DNA from: Thermaceae bacterium
Lineage (GTDB): Bacteria; Deinococcota; Deinococci; Deinococcales; Marinithermaceae
Direction of reading: 5' to 3'
DNA length: 5,714 bases
Assembly (NCBI GenBank): GCA_015490435.1
Contig: WFXV01000101.1
Coordinates: forward strand, 1 to 5,714
Positions 1 through 5,590 of this stretch are shown piece after piece. Under the pieces are notes generated by a model, which saw nothing but the letters and a program-made list of their open reading frames with translations, did no database searches and was not told the origin of the DNA. The first letter of the stretch is position 1. Every line of letters begins with the position of its first letter. The position numbers and the translations under genes were made by a program.

Positions 1-265
1 GCCGAGCTCGACGCCACCCCCAAAGGAATCGGCCTCGGCGAGGCCTACGCCGAGGTCTACCTAGGGGCCTTCGACCTCGCCGCCGGGCGCATCCTCGAAA
101 ACACCGGGCGAGGTCTCTCGGGTTGAAGGCGTCGAGCGGCGAGAAGAGGTCGGTCCGCCCGGTGTTTTCGAGGATGCGCCCGGCGGCGAGGTCGAAGGCC
201 CCTAGGTAGACCTCGGCGTAGGCCTCGCCGAGGCCGATTCCTTTGGGGGTGGCGTCGAGCTCGGC
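1..265. repeat. Perfect 110-bp inverted repeat with 45-nt spacer at the window edge
   Basis: Positions 1-110 are the exact reverse complement of 156-265 (base i pairs with base 266-i; I checked every ten-base block). Pairing stops at 111/155, leaving a 45-nt spacer at 111-155. The right arm and the spacer lie in the correct reading frame of the minus-strand outer-membrane protein gene. The left arm is the same gene piece read on the opposite strand, where it ends at a TGA at 124-126. A perfect arm that begins at base 1 and cuts a gene is typical of fold-back chimeras at contig ends. A genuine inversion-duplication is possible but less likely. Confidence 0.95.
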
Positions 266-445
266 GACGAGGGCGGCGTCCTCGAGGCCGGTCTCGAGCC
301 GGAGCGTGCAGCGGGCCTCGTTTTGGGCGAGCGCGAGGTCGGTATAGCGAAGCCCGAGGCCAAAGGAGAAGTTCCCGGTGATCGTGGGGCCCTCCTGGGC
401 CAGCACGAGGCCGAATAGGAGGGCGAGCGCCAGGTACCTTTTCAT
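1..445 (-). CDS. Secreted, probably outer-membrane protein (DUF1302-like), N-terminal fragment broken by a terminal inverted repeat
   Basis: The gene starts at ATG 445, sixteen bases after the stop of the LolA-like gene, with a good ribosome site (AAAGGGGG, 8-nt spacer). Residues 1-16 form a signal peptide (MKRYLALALLFGLVLA, then QEGP). The following mature part alternates polar and hydrophobic residues (ITGNFSFGLGLRY, AYAEVYLGAF) like beta-barrel strands. Near residues 95-112 it reads GRTDLFSPLDAFNPRDL, which resembles the 'WG.. D.F.. NP.D' signature that I associate with DUF1302-type outer-membrane proteins; these often neighbour MMPL exporters and LolA-like proteins. That family assignment is tentative. 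Only residues 1-112 are credible. From position 110 leftward the DNA is the exact reverse complement of 156-265, so the still-open frame gives an arginine-rich nonsense tail (ARCFRGCARRRGRR). The real C-terminus is missing. It probably supplies the outer-membrane end of the export operon. Confidence 0.6.
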   Translation of the reverse strand, partial: MKRYLALALLFGLVLAQEGPTITGNFSFGLGLRYTDLALAQNEARCTLRLETGLEDAALVAELDATPKGIGLGEAYAEVYLGAFDLAAGRILENTGRTDLFSPLDAFNPRDLARCFRGCARRRGRRPLGRPRRRPRRGRFLWGWRRAR

Positions 446-453
446 CGTACGTT

Positions 454-461
454 CCCCCTTT
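454..461 (-). promoter_or_regulatory. Ribosome binding site of the outer-membrane protein gene
   Basis: The minus strand reads AAAGGGGG, with eight bases before the ATG at 445. It fills almost all of the 16-base gap after the LolA-like gene. This fixes the start codon and supports cotranscription without a separate promoter. Confidence 0.6.
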
Positions 462-1205
462 CTAGCGTTTCATGAACCGCTCGGTGAAGACCGAGTCGGG
501 GATGGGCTGGTCGAGCTCGAGCTCCTTTTGCAAGAGCACGGTCTTGTGCCGGGTCTTCTTGTTATTCATCACCAGCCGGGTGGGGATGCGGTACTTGCCC
601 TCGAAGGTCTGGATCTCCCCGAGGGTCATCACCTTGTAAAGCGCGCCCTTTTGGTAGAACTCGATCTTCACCACGTCGAAGTGGGGCTTTTTCACCCAGA
701 TCACGAGCCGCTCATAAGCGCTTTCCACCCCCGGCTTCGGGGTCGCCTCCACCACGTAGAACTCGCCCTCTTCGCGAAGGAGCTTGCTTTCGTAGTCCTC
801 GCTTTTCAGGCTCCCGAGCTTCGCGATGTCGTCGTAGCTGAAGTCGGAGCCCATGAAGCTCCCCTTCCGCTGGCCGCCGGCGATGCGCCGCACCTTCTTG
901 AGGGCGGGGAGGTAGAGCTTCATCTCCTCCCGATCGCCCTTTCGGATCGCGAGGAAGGCGGTGCCCCGGACGTCGGGCGGCGCCAGGAACTTGATCAGCA
1001 TCTTCTCGACGTCGCCCTCTTTTTTGGTCCAGAGCTCGAGCTCCCGGGTGAGCTTCTTGCCTTGCTTGTTGATGAGCTCCATCACCATCTTGCCGTGGAA
1101 GGTCTTCGGCGTGGGCCGCGCCTCGACCCGCTTGAGCACCTCTTCCCCGCTCAATGCCAGGGCCGGCGCGGCCAACAAGAGGACCCAAACCCAAAACCTA
1201 CGCAT
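462..1205 (-). CDS. LolA-like outer membrane lipoprotein-sorting protein, periplasmic
   Basis: This 247-residue secreted protein carries a short basic start and a hydrophobic signal segment at residues 1-18 (cleavage likely after ALA or LALS). No lipobox cysteine is present, so it should be a soluble periplasmic protein. The core matches the LolA-like family often named 'outer membrane lipoprotein-sorting protein' (Pfam LolA_like, PF17131 type). Signature blocks are LIKFLAPPDVRGTAFL at about 70-85, LYLPALKKVRRIAGGQRKGS at about 97-116, and FMGSDFSYDD at about 117-126. Such proteins have an open beta half-barrel that holds acyl chains, so a role in carrying a lipid or lipoprotein between the exporter and the outer membrane is plausible. 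A longer frame reaches 1274, but ATG 1205 is preferred: it has an AAAGGAGG site nine bases upstream and starts the signal peptide directly. It overlaps the last eight bases of the exporter gene, implying coupled translation. Cargo unknown. Confidence 0.87.
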   Translation of the reverse strand: MRRFWVWVLLLAAPALALSGEEVLKRVEARPTPKTFHGKMVMELINKQGKKLTRELELWTKKEGDVEKMLIKFLAPPDVRGTAFLAIRKGDREEMKLYLPALKKVRRIAGGQRKGSFMGSDFSYDDIAKLGSLKSEDYESKLLREEGEFYVVEATPKPGVESAYERLVIWVKKPHFDVVKIEFYQKGALYKVMTLGEIQTFEGKYRIPTRLVMNNKKTRHKTVLLQKELELDQPIPDSVFTERFMKR

Positions 1206-3444
1206 GATTCCCTGCCTCCTTTCGGTAGCGGCGCACCCAAACCAGGAGCGCCGCGGGCAACGCGGTGAGCGCAAAGAGCGCGGTGGCGCCCACCGTGAAC
1301 CCCATCAGCTCGGCGAAGGTGCGGATCGGCGCGAAGCCGGAGAAGAGAAGGGCCATAAACCCGCCGCCGATCGCGAGCGCTGTGAAGAAAACCGCCCGCC
1401 CCGAGACGAAGAGGCTGGTCTCGGTGGCTGCCTCGGGGGTGCGCCCCTTCCTTAGCTCCTCCAGGTAGCGCACGATGATGTGCACCGAGTAGTCGCCGAC
1501 CCCGATGGCGATGGCCGCGATCAGGGCGGTGGCGCTATCCAGGGGGAAGCCGAAGAGCCCCATCAGCCCGAACTGGCCCGCGATGGTGAGGGCGAGCGGG
1601 ATCACGCTCACCAGCCCCACCCGGACCGAGCCGAGGAGGAGGGCGTTGAAGAAGGCCACCAGCACCAAGGCCAGCGCCAGCGAGACGTACTGGTCGTGGA
1701 GGATGAGGCGCATGACCTCGAGCATCAGCACCGTGGTGCCGGTGAAGCGCACCGCCTCGGCGTGGGGGGCGATCGTCGCCTCTGCCTCGGTCCGGAGCCT
1801 TTCGGTGAGCGCTTCCAGCGCCCGCGAGGGCAGCGAGCGGATCTGTACCGTGATGAGCGCCTCGCTCGCGTCCTCGGTGATGAACTGGGTCAGCGTCTCG
1901 GGGTCCCCGGAGAGCTGGTAGAGGAGGAGCTCCTGGGCCACCGCCTCGGGGGTATCGGGCAGGCCGTAGCGGCCGGTGAGGGCCTTGTGGATCTCCCGGA
2001 GGATGTCGGCGATCGAGACCGCCGAGCCCACCTCGGGGATGGCCTTCGCCCGCTCCTCGAAGGCGTAGAGGGCCCGGAGGAGCTCGGGGTCCTTGAGATC
2101 CCCCTGGACCACGATCTGGAGCGTCTCGGTGCCGCCGAAGACGCGGTCGATGAGCTCGGTGGCCACCCGGGGCGGGGCGTCTTTTGGGAAGTAGGCGAGG
2201 AAGCTGGTCTCGACCTGGACCCGGGTGGCGAGAAGGAGCATGACGAGGAGAAAAGCCGCCGCCAGGCCGAGCACCCGGTGGCGATTGGCGGCGACCACGG
2301 GAGCGAGCCTTTGCATCGCGCGGCTCACCCGGTCGGGCCGCTCGGGGTCCAAGAGTCTCCGGGGGTTTTTGAGCAGGGCGAGCACCGCCGGAGCTAAAAG
2401 GCTCGCCGCCAGGAAGGCGACCAGCACCCCGAAGGCGGCGAGCACCCCGAAGAACTTGATCTGGGGCACGCTCGAGGTATAGAGCGCGGCGAGGCCGGCG
2501 CCGGCGGCGAGGGCGCTCACCAGCACCCCGAGCCCGGTCTCGCGCACCGCGAGCAGGATCGCCTCCGCCCGGTCCTTGCTGGTGGCGAGCTCGTGGTAGA
2601 AGCGGTTCAAAACGTGCAGGGTGAACGAGCTCCCCACCGCGAGCACCACCACCGGCAGGATGGAGCTGATCGAGCCCAGCTTGAACCCGAGCCAGCCCCC
2701 GAGCCCGAGCGACCAGACCAGGGCCACCGAGACCGTGAGCAAGGGCAAGAGCACGCCCCGGGTGCTCCGGAAGTTGAAGAAGAGCACGACCGCGATCAGG
2801 AGGGCGGCGAGGATCATCTGGACCAGCAAGTCGCGCCTTAGGGTCTCGAGGATGTAGCCCGAGAGCGCGGGCGTGCCCGAGAGGTACACCGGGCCCTTCC
2901 AGTGGGCCTTGAGGGCGGCCTCGATGCCGCGGTTTAAGGCCAGGTTGTCCACCCCGGCGTCCACCTCGAGGATCACCGCGGCATAGCGGCCGTCCTTGCT
3001 CACCAGCCGGCCGGCGTAGAGGGGGTGGGACTCGACGTAGCGGCGGATTGCCGGGATCGCCTCGGGGGTCAGGTCCTCGGGGAGCAGGTCCTCGATCCAG
3101 AGCTCGCCCTCGACCTCCTCCATGCGTTTGGCGTTCGCCAGGCTGGTCACCCGGAGCACCCCGGGCACCTCGGCCACCGCAAGGGTGGCGTCCTTGAGGG
3201 CGGCGAGGGCCTCGGGGGTCCAGACCTCGCCCTCCAGGGCGGCGATCGCCACGTCGCCGGCCCCGAAGGTTTCGCGCACCTCCTCGAGGAGCTTCTTCGC
3301 CGGCAGGTCGGGGGGCACGAAGGACTCGGGGGAGTTGTCGTACTCCAGGCGCGAAATGCCCGCTCCAAGGAGCAGGGTCACCGCCAGGAAGGCGAGGATG
3401 ACCGCGAAGGGAGCGCGGGTCGCGAATCGGCTAAAGCGTTCCAT
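1198..3444 (-). CDS. MMPL/RND-superfamily exporter, inner membrane, 12 transmembrane helices
   Basis: A 748-residue protein with the duplicated RND plan. TM1 is at about 13-30, then a periplasmic domain (about 31-205), and TM2-TM6 lie between about 207 and 358. TM7 is at about 391-407, then a second periplasmic domain (about 410-585), and TM8-TM12 lie between about 587 and 737. Size and layout fit the 'predicted exporter of the RND superfamily' group (COG1033, MMPL domain; relatives include HpnN and MmpL proteins), driven by the proton gradient. TM10 holds an Asp-Tyr pair (AIGVGDYSVHI, D651-Y652) like the proton-relay pairs of MmpL3. The matching place in TM4 reads AVGSSFTLHV, without the pair. 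The start is uncertain: ATG 3459 would add five residues (MRTGV) but lies inside the proposed -10 box, so ATG 3444 is chosen. This is the first gene of an operon with a LolA-like protein and a probable outer-membrane protein, and it diverges from a TetR gene. Substrate unknown; a lipid-like cargo is inferred. Confidence 0.9.
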   Translation of the reverse strand: MERFSRFATRAPFAVILAFLAVTLLLGAGISRLEYDNSPESFVPPDLPAKKLLEEVRETFGAGDVAIAALEGEVWTPEALAALKDATLAVAEVPGVLRVTSLANAKRMEEVEGELWIEDLLPEDLTPEAIPAIRRYVESHPLYAGRLVSKDGRYAAVILEVDAGVDNLALNRGIEAALKAHWKGPVYLSGTPALSGYILETLRRDLLVQMILAALLIAVVLFFNFRSTRGVLLPLLTVSVALVWSLGLGGWLGFKLGSISSILPVVVLAVGSSFTLHVLNRFYHELATSKDRAEAILLAVRETGLGVLVSALAAGAGLAALYTSSVPQIKFFGVLAAFGVLVAFLAASLLAPAVLALLKNPRRLLDPERPDRVSRAMQRLAPVVAANRHRVLGLAAAFLLVMLLLATRVQVETSFLAYFPKDAPPRVATELIDRVFGGTETLQIVVQGDLKDPELLRALYAFEERAKAIPEVGSAVSIADILREIHKALTGRYGLPDTPEAVAQELLLYQLSGDPETLTQFITEDASEALITVQIRSLPSRALEALTERLRTEAEATIAPHAEAVRFTGTTVLMLEVMRLILHDQYVSLALALVLVAFFNALLLGSVRVGLVSVIPLALTIAGQFGLMGLFGFPLDSATALIAAIAIGVGDYSVHIIVRYLEELRKGRTPEAATETSLFVSGRAVFFTALAIGGGFMALLFSGFAPIRTFAELMGFTVGATALFALTALPAALLVWVRRYRKEAGNHA
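1215..1222 (-). promoter_or_regulatory. Strong ribosome binding site inside the exporter gene that fixes the LolA-like start
   Basis: The minus strand reads AAAGGAGG with a nine-base spacer to ATG 1205. It lies within the last codons of the upstream RND gene (Lys-Glu-Ala region). It decides between the 247-residue and the 270-residue reading of the LolA-like gene. Confidence 0.75.
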
Positions 3445-3457
3445 AACTCCGGTCCGC

Positions 3458-3487
3458 ATCCTACGCGGTTCGTTTACATGATGTCAA
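3458..3487 (-). promoter_or_regulatory. Promoter of the exporter operon
   Basis: On the minus strand there is a full-consensus -35 box, TTGACA (3487-3482), an 18-base spacer, and TAGGAT (3463-3458) as a -10 box. Transcription would begin near 3451, giving a leader of only about seven bases before ATG 3444. The nearby ATG 3459 overlaps the -10 box and would then be untranscribed. Predicted from sequence only. Confidence 0.6.
3473..3487. promoter_or_regulatory. Candidate TetR operator overlapping the exporter -35 box
   Basis: TTTACATGATGTCAA is a 15-bp near-palindrome (TT-x-ACAT-G-ATGT-x-AA) with one mismatched pair around a central G. It covers the whole minus-strand -35 box, where binding would block RNA polymerase. 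An inverted copy of its left half (CATGTAAA, 3500-3507) lies 19 bases further on. Its position next to a divergent TetR gene makes it the best operator candidate in the window. The link to this TetR protein is inferred. Confidence 0.5.
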
Positions 3488-3499
3488 CTCTTTTTTCGC

Positions 3500-3507
3500 C
3501 ATGTAAA
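3500..3507. promoter_or_regulatory. Second half-site CATGTAAA, inverted to 3473-3480
   Basis: CATGTAAA is the exact reverse complement of TTTACATG at 3473-3480, separated from it by 19 bases. It lies seven bases before the proposed plus-strand -10 box, so a protein bound here could also control the TetR gene itself. An eight-base match in an 85-base AT-richer spacer could arise by chance, though two in mirror positions is suggestive. Confidence 0.4.
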
Positions 3508-3510
3508 GTT

Positions 3511-3519
3511 TGGCATACT
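3511..3519 (+). promoter_or_regulatory. Extended -10 promoter of the TetR-mqnD transcript
   Basis: TGG-CATACT forms an extended -10 (TGn followed by a four-of-six match to TATAAT), ending seven bases before GTG 3527. The start point would fall at or next to the start codon, giving a leaderless message as is common in Thermus relatives. The -35 region is only a T run (about 3490-3496) and is weak. Confidence 0.45.
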
Positions 3520-3526
3520 GAGACCG

Positions 3527-4114
3527 GTGGCGACGGGGCTCAAGGAACAACGCAGGGAGCGCCGGGTGCGCGAGATCCTCGAGGCGGCGATGGCGGTCTT
3601 CGAGGAGAAGGGCTACCCCAAGGCCACCATGGAGGAGATCGCCGAGCGGGCGCTCCTTTCCCGGGTCGCCCTCTACCGCTACTTCAAGGACAAGGAGGCG
3701 ATCCTGAAGGCGCTCCTTTCCTGGAAGACCGCCGAGCTCACCGAGCGCTTCGAGGCGATCCCGGCGGGGCCCTACGCCGAGACGATCCACCGCCTGGCCG
3801 AGGCGGGGCTTCGCTTTCGGCAGGAGAACCAGGGGTTCTTCAGGGTGCTCTACACCGCCACCGGGCTCCCCGAGCTGCTCCGGGACCCCGAGTTCAAGGC
3901 CCAAAAGCGGGCGCTCGTGGGTTCGGTGTCCCGCCGGATCGAGGCCGCCCAGGCCCGCGGCGAGGCCCGGGAGGGGGACGCCGTGCTCCTCGCCGAGTTC
4001 TTCCTGAGCCTGATCTTTTCCGCCATCGCCCGGGACTTCTTCGACGAGGCGGCCGAGATCCCGCCGGCCGAGACCGTCGCCCGGGTCTTTCTATCCGGTA
4101 CCCTCGCGGTATGA
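3527..4114 (+). CDS. TetR/AcrR-family transcriptional regulator
   Basis: A 195-residue protein, normal for TetR regulators. The N-terminal DNA-binding domain spans about residues 12-60: helix 1 is ILEAAMAVFEEKGYPKATM, the helix-turn-helix is EEIAERALLSRVALYRYF, and KDKEAILKAL follows. This is a clear match to the TetR_N pattern (..G...T...IA..A..S...LY.YF..KE.L). The rest is helical and variable, as expected for the ligand-binding and dimer domain, so the inducer cannot be named. The start is GTG: no in-frame ATG lies between it and the upstream in-frame stop at 3479, and a -10-like box sits immediately before it. It is transcribed away from the exporter operon across an 82-base region with palindromic sites. 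The likely role is repression of the exporter operon and of itself. Its last codons overlap the mqnD start (ATGA). Confidence 0.9.
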   Translation: MATGLKEQRRERRVREILEAAMAVFEEKGYPKATMEEIAERALLSRVALYRYFKDKEAILKALLSWKTAELTERFEAIPAGPYAETIHRLAEAGLRFRQENQGFFRVLYTATGLPELLRDPEFKAQKRALVGSVSRRIEAAQARGEAREGDAVLLAEFFLSLIFSAIARDFFDEAAEIPPAETVARVFLSGTLAV

Positions 4115-4935
4115 AGCTGGGTTTTTCCCCCTGTCCCAACGACACCTTCATCTTCTACGCGCTGGTGCACGGGAAGGTGCCCTTTCCCGAACCGATCGAG
4201 CCGGTCTACGCCGACGTCGAGACCCTGAACGCCTGGGCCGGGGAGGGGCGGCTGCCCGTCACCAAGATGAGCTACGCCGCCTTCGCCCGGGTGCGGGACC
4301 GCTACCGCGCGCTGCCCTCTGGCGGCGCCCTCGGCCGCGGGGTGGGGCCGCTGGTGGTGGCCCGGGAGGACCGGCCCCTGGAGGGGGCGCGGGTTGCCCA
4401 CCCCGGCGAGGCCACCACCGCCTACGCGCTCTTTCGCATGTTCATGGGGGAGCGCCCCTTCACCCCGGTACCCATGGTCTACAGCGAGATCATGCCGGCG
4501 GTGGCGAGGGGGGATGTGGACCTCGGCCTGATCATCCACGAGTCCCGCTTCGTCTACCCCGAGTACGGGCTTACGAAACTGCTCGACCTCGGCGCGTGGT
4601 GGGAGGGGGAGACCGGGCTCCCGTTGCCGCTCGGGCTGATCGCGGTGCGGAGGGACCTGGGCGAGGAGCTCGCCCGGGAGCTTGCCCGGGCGGTGCGGGA
4701 AAGCATCCGCTACGCCTGGGCCCACCGCGAGGAGGCATTCCCCTACCTCAAGGCCCACGCCCAGGAGCTCCGCGAGGAGGTGATCTGGGCCCACGTCGAG
4801 ACCTACGTGAACGCCTTCAGCGAGGACCTCGGCGAGGAGGGGGTGCGGGCGGCCCGGGCGCTTTTTGCCCGGATGGAGGCGGCGGGGCTCGTGTCGCCGC
4901 CGGAAAAACCCGACTGGCTCGTCGCCGGGGGGTAG
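4111..4935 (+). CDS. mqnD: 1,4-dihydroxy-6-naphthoate synthase (menaquinone biosynthesis, futalosine pathway)
   Basis: MqnD converts cyclic dehypoxanthine futalosine to 1,4-dihydroxy-6-naphthoate, a late step of the futalosine route to menaquinone, in the cytoplasm. The 274-residue protein begins with the family hallmark LGFSPCPNDTFIFYALVHGK (residues 3-22). It keeps the ETLN, LPVTKMSYAA and SGGALGRGVGPLVVA blocks of the periplasmic-binding-protein-like fold. LIIHESRF at about 140-147 contains His143, equivalent to the histidine proposed as catalytic base in the Thermus thermophilus enzyme. Length and motifs are complete, so it should be active. The ATG overlaps the TetR stop codon (ATGA, 4111-4114) and there is no independent ribosome site, which implies translation coupled to the regulator gene. 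No other menaquinone gene is in the window. A much longer frame running in from 3025 is a read-through of antisense DNA and TetR in the wrong frame. Confidence 0.96.
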   Translation: MKLGFSPCPNDTFIFYALVHGKVPFPEPIEPVYADVETLNAWAGEGRLPVTKMSYAAFARVRDRYRALPSGGALGRGVGPLVVAREDRPLEGARVAHPGEATTAYALFRMFMGERPFTPVPMVYSEIMPAVARGDVDLGLIIHESRFVYPEYGLTKLLDLGAWWEGETGLPLPLGLIAVRRDLGEELARELARAVRESIRYAWAHREEAFPYLKAHAQELREEVIWAHVETYVNAFSEDLGEEGVRAARALFARMEAAGLVSPPEKPDWLVAGG

Positions 4936-4938
4936 ACT
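4933..4938 (+). promoter_or_regulatory. Possible -10 box for a leaderless CRP/FNR-family message
   Basis: TAGACT (TAnnnT form) begins at the mqnD stop codon and ends seven bases before ATG 4946, the spacing seen for leaderless genes in this phylum. No convincing -35 is visible about 17 bases upstream. The alternative is cotranscription with mqnD using the AGGA at 4941-4944, which is only one base from the ATG and too close for a normal ribosome site. Confidence 0.35.
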
Positions 4939-4945
4939 TTAGGAC

Positions 4946-5590
4946 ATGGCCCCCCGGGTGTTCGAGGGCCTCTCAGGTCCCGCGCGGGAGGCGGTGCGCG
5001 AGCTCTTCCAGCCCCGGCGCGCCCGCCGCGGGCGGGTGCTCTTCCGCCCCGACGACCCCGCCGAGCACGTCTTCTACCTTGAGGACGGCTGGGTCCGGCT
5101 CTACGGGCTCGACGAGGAGGAGGGCGAGATCACCCTGGCAGTGGTGGGGCCGGGGGAGCTCTTCGGCGAGGCTGCGCTCACCGGGGACGCCGCCTACGGC
5201 GCCTACGCCGAGGTGATGAGTCCGGGCGCGCTTTTCGTCGCCCCGGGGCGGCCGCTTTTGGAGCTCGCCACCCGCGAGCCCGAGGTCGCGGGGCTCTTGG
5301 TGCGGCTGCTCGCCGAGCGGATCGGGCGGCTCGAGGCCCGGATGAAGGAGCTCCGCTACCAGGAGGTCCGCCCCCGGCTGGTTCGGATGCTCCTCAACCT
5401 GATGCGGGAGGGAGAGCGGGGGCTCGAGGTCGCCCTCTCCCACCGGGACCTCGCCCACCTGATCGGTTCCACCCGCGAGACCGTGACCAAGATCCTAGGG
5501 GAGCTGGCCCTCGCCGAGCTCGTCGAGCTCGGCTACCGCAAGGTCATCGTGCGGGACCCCGACGGTCTTTTGGCCCAGCTGGACGGATGA
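4946..5590 (+). CDS. CRP/FNR-family transcriptional regulator, probably cAMP-independent
   Basis: A 214-residue protein of usual CRP size. Residues about 8-118 form the cyclic-nucleotide-binding beta roll (RGRVLFRPDDPAEHVFYLEDGWVRLY and so on). Residues about 119-140 give the long dimer helix. The C-terminal part holds a winged helix-turn-helix, with LSHRDLAHLIGSTRETVTKI at about 164-183 and the recognition helix STRETVTKILGEL. In the phosphate-binding cassette (FGEAALTGDAAYGAYAEV, 73-90) the arginine that contacts cAMP phosphate in E. coli CRP is absent; Ala and Tyr stand there. The protein has no cysteine, so it is not an iron-sulphur FNR. This suggests a constitutively competent or differently sensed regulator, as described for Thermus SdrP, but identity with SdrP is not claimed. 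It starts ten bases after mqnD, and its stop overlaps the next gene. Targets unknown. Confidence 0.9.
   Translation: MAPRVFEGLSGPAREAVRELFQPRRARRGRVLFRPDDPAEHVFYLEDGWVRLYGLDEEEGEITLAVVGPGELFGEAALTGDAAYGAYAEVMSPGALFVAPGRPLLELATREPEVAGLLVRLLAERIGRLEARMKELRYQEVRPRLVRMLLNLMREGERGLEVALSHRDLAHLIGSTRETVTKILGELALAELVELGYRKVIVRDPDGLLAQLDG

Noticed and set aside
378..1268. Long plus-strand frame of 296 codons opposite the LolA-like gene
   Set aside because: Antisense shadow in high-GC DNA. The composition is His/Leu/Glu-rich without domains, and the opposite strand has a clear family match and ribosome site.
1206..1274. N-terminal extension of the LolA-like protein to ATG 1274
   Set aside because: The extra 23 residues (MRSPRCPRRSWFGCAATERR...) would bury the signal peptide and lie wholly within the exporter gene. 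The strong AAAGGAGG site points to ATG 1205.
1480..2397. Plus-strand frame of 305 codons opposite the RND exporter
   Set aside because: A Gly/Arg/Glu/His-rich shadow with no motif. The minus strand encodes a continuous 12-helix transporter.
3488..3499. T-run near 3491-3496 as a possible terminator
   Set aside because: No GC-rich stem precedes it on either strand, and it lies between two divergent promoters where no transcript should end.
3649..3721. Direct repeat of 13 bases (GGCGCTCCTTTCC) spaced 60 bases apart in the TetR gene
   Set aside because: Both copies encode Ala-Leu-Leu-Ser in normal TetR helices. This is explained by codon preference, with no other copies seen.
3850..4794. Minus-strand frame of 314 codons across TetR and mqnD
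   Set aside because: Shadow of two confidently identified plus-strand genes; Gly/His/Pro-rich and without recognisable domain.
3025..4935. Apparent 636-codon plus-strand fusion protein ending in MqnD
   Set aside because: The first 360 or so codons are antisense of the exporter, the control region and an out-of-frame reading of TetR. Only the part from ATG 4111 is real, and that ATG aligns with known MqnD starts.
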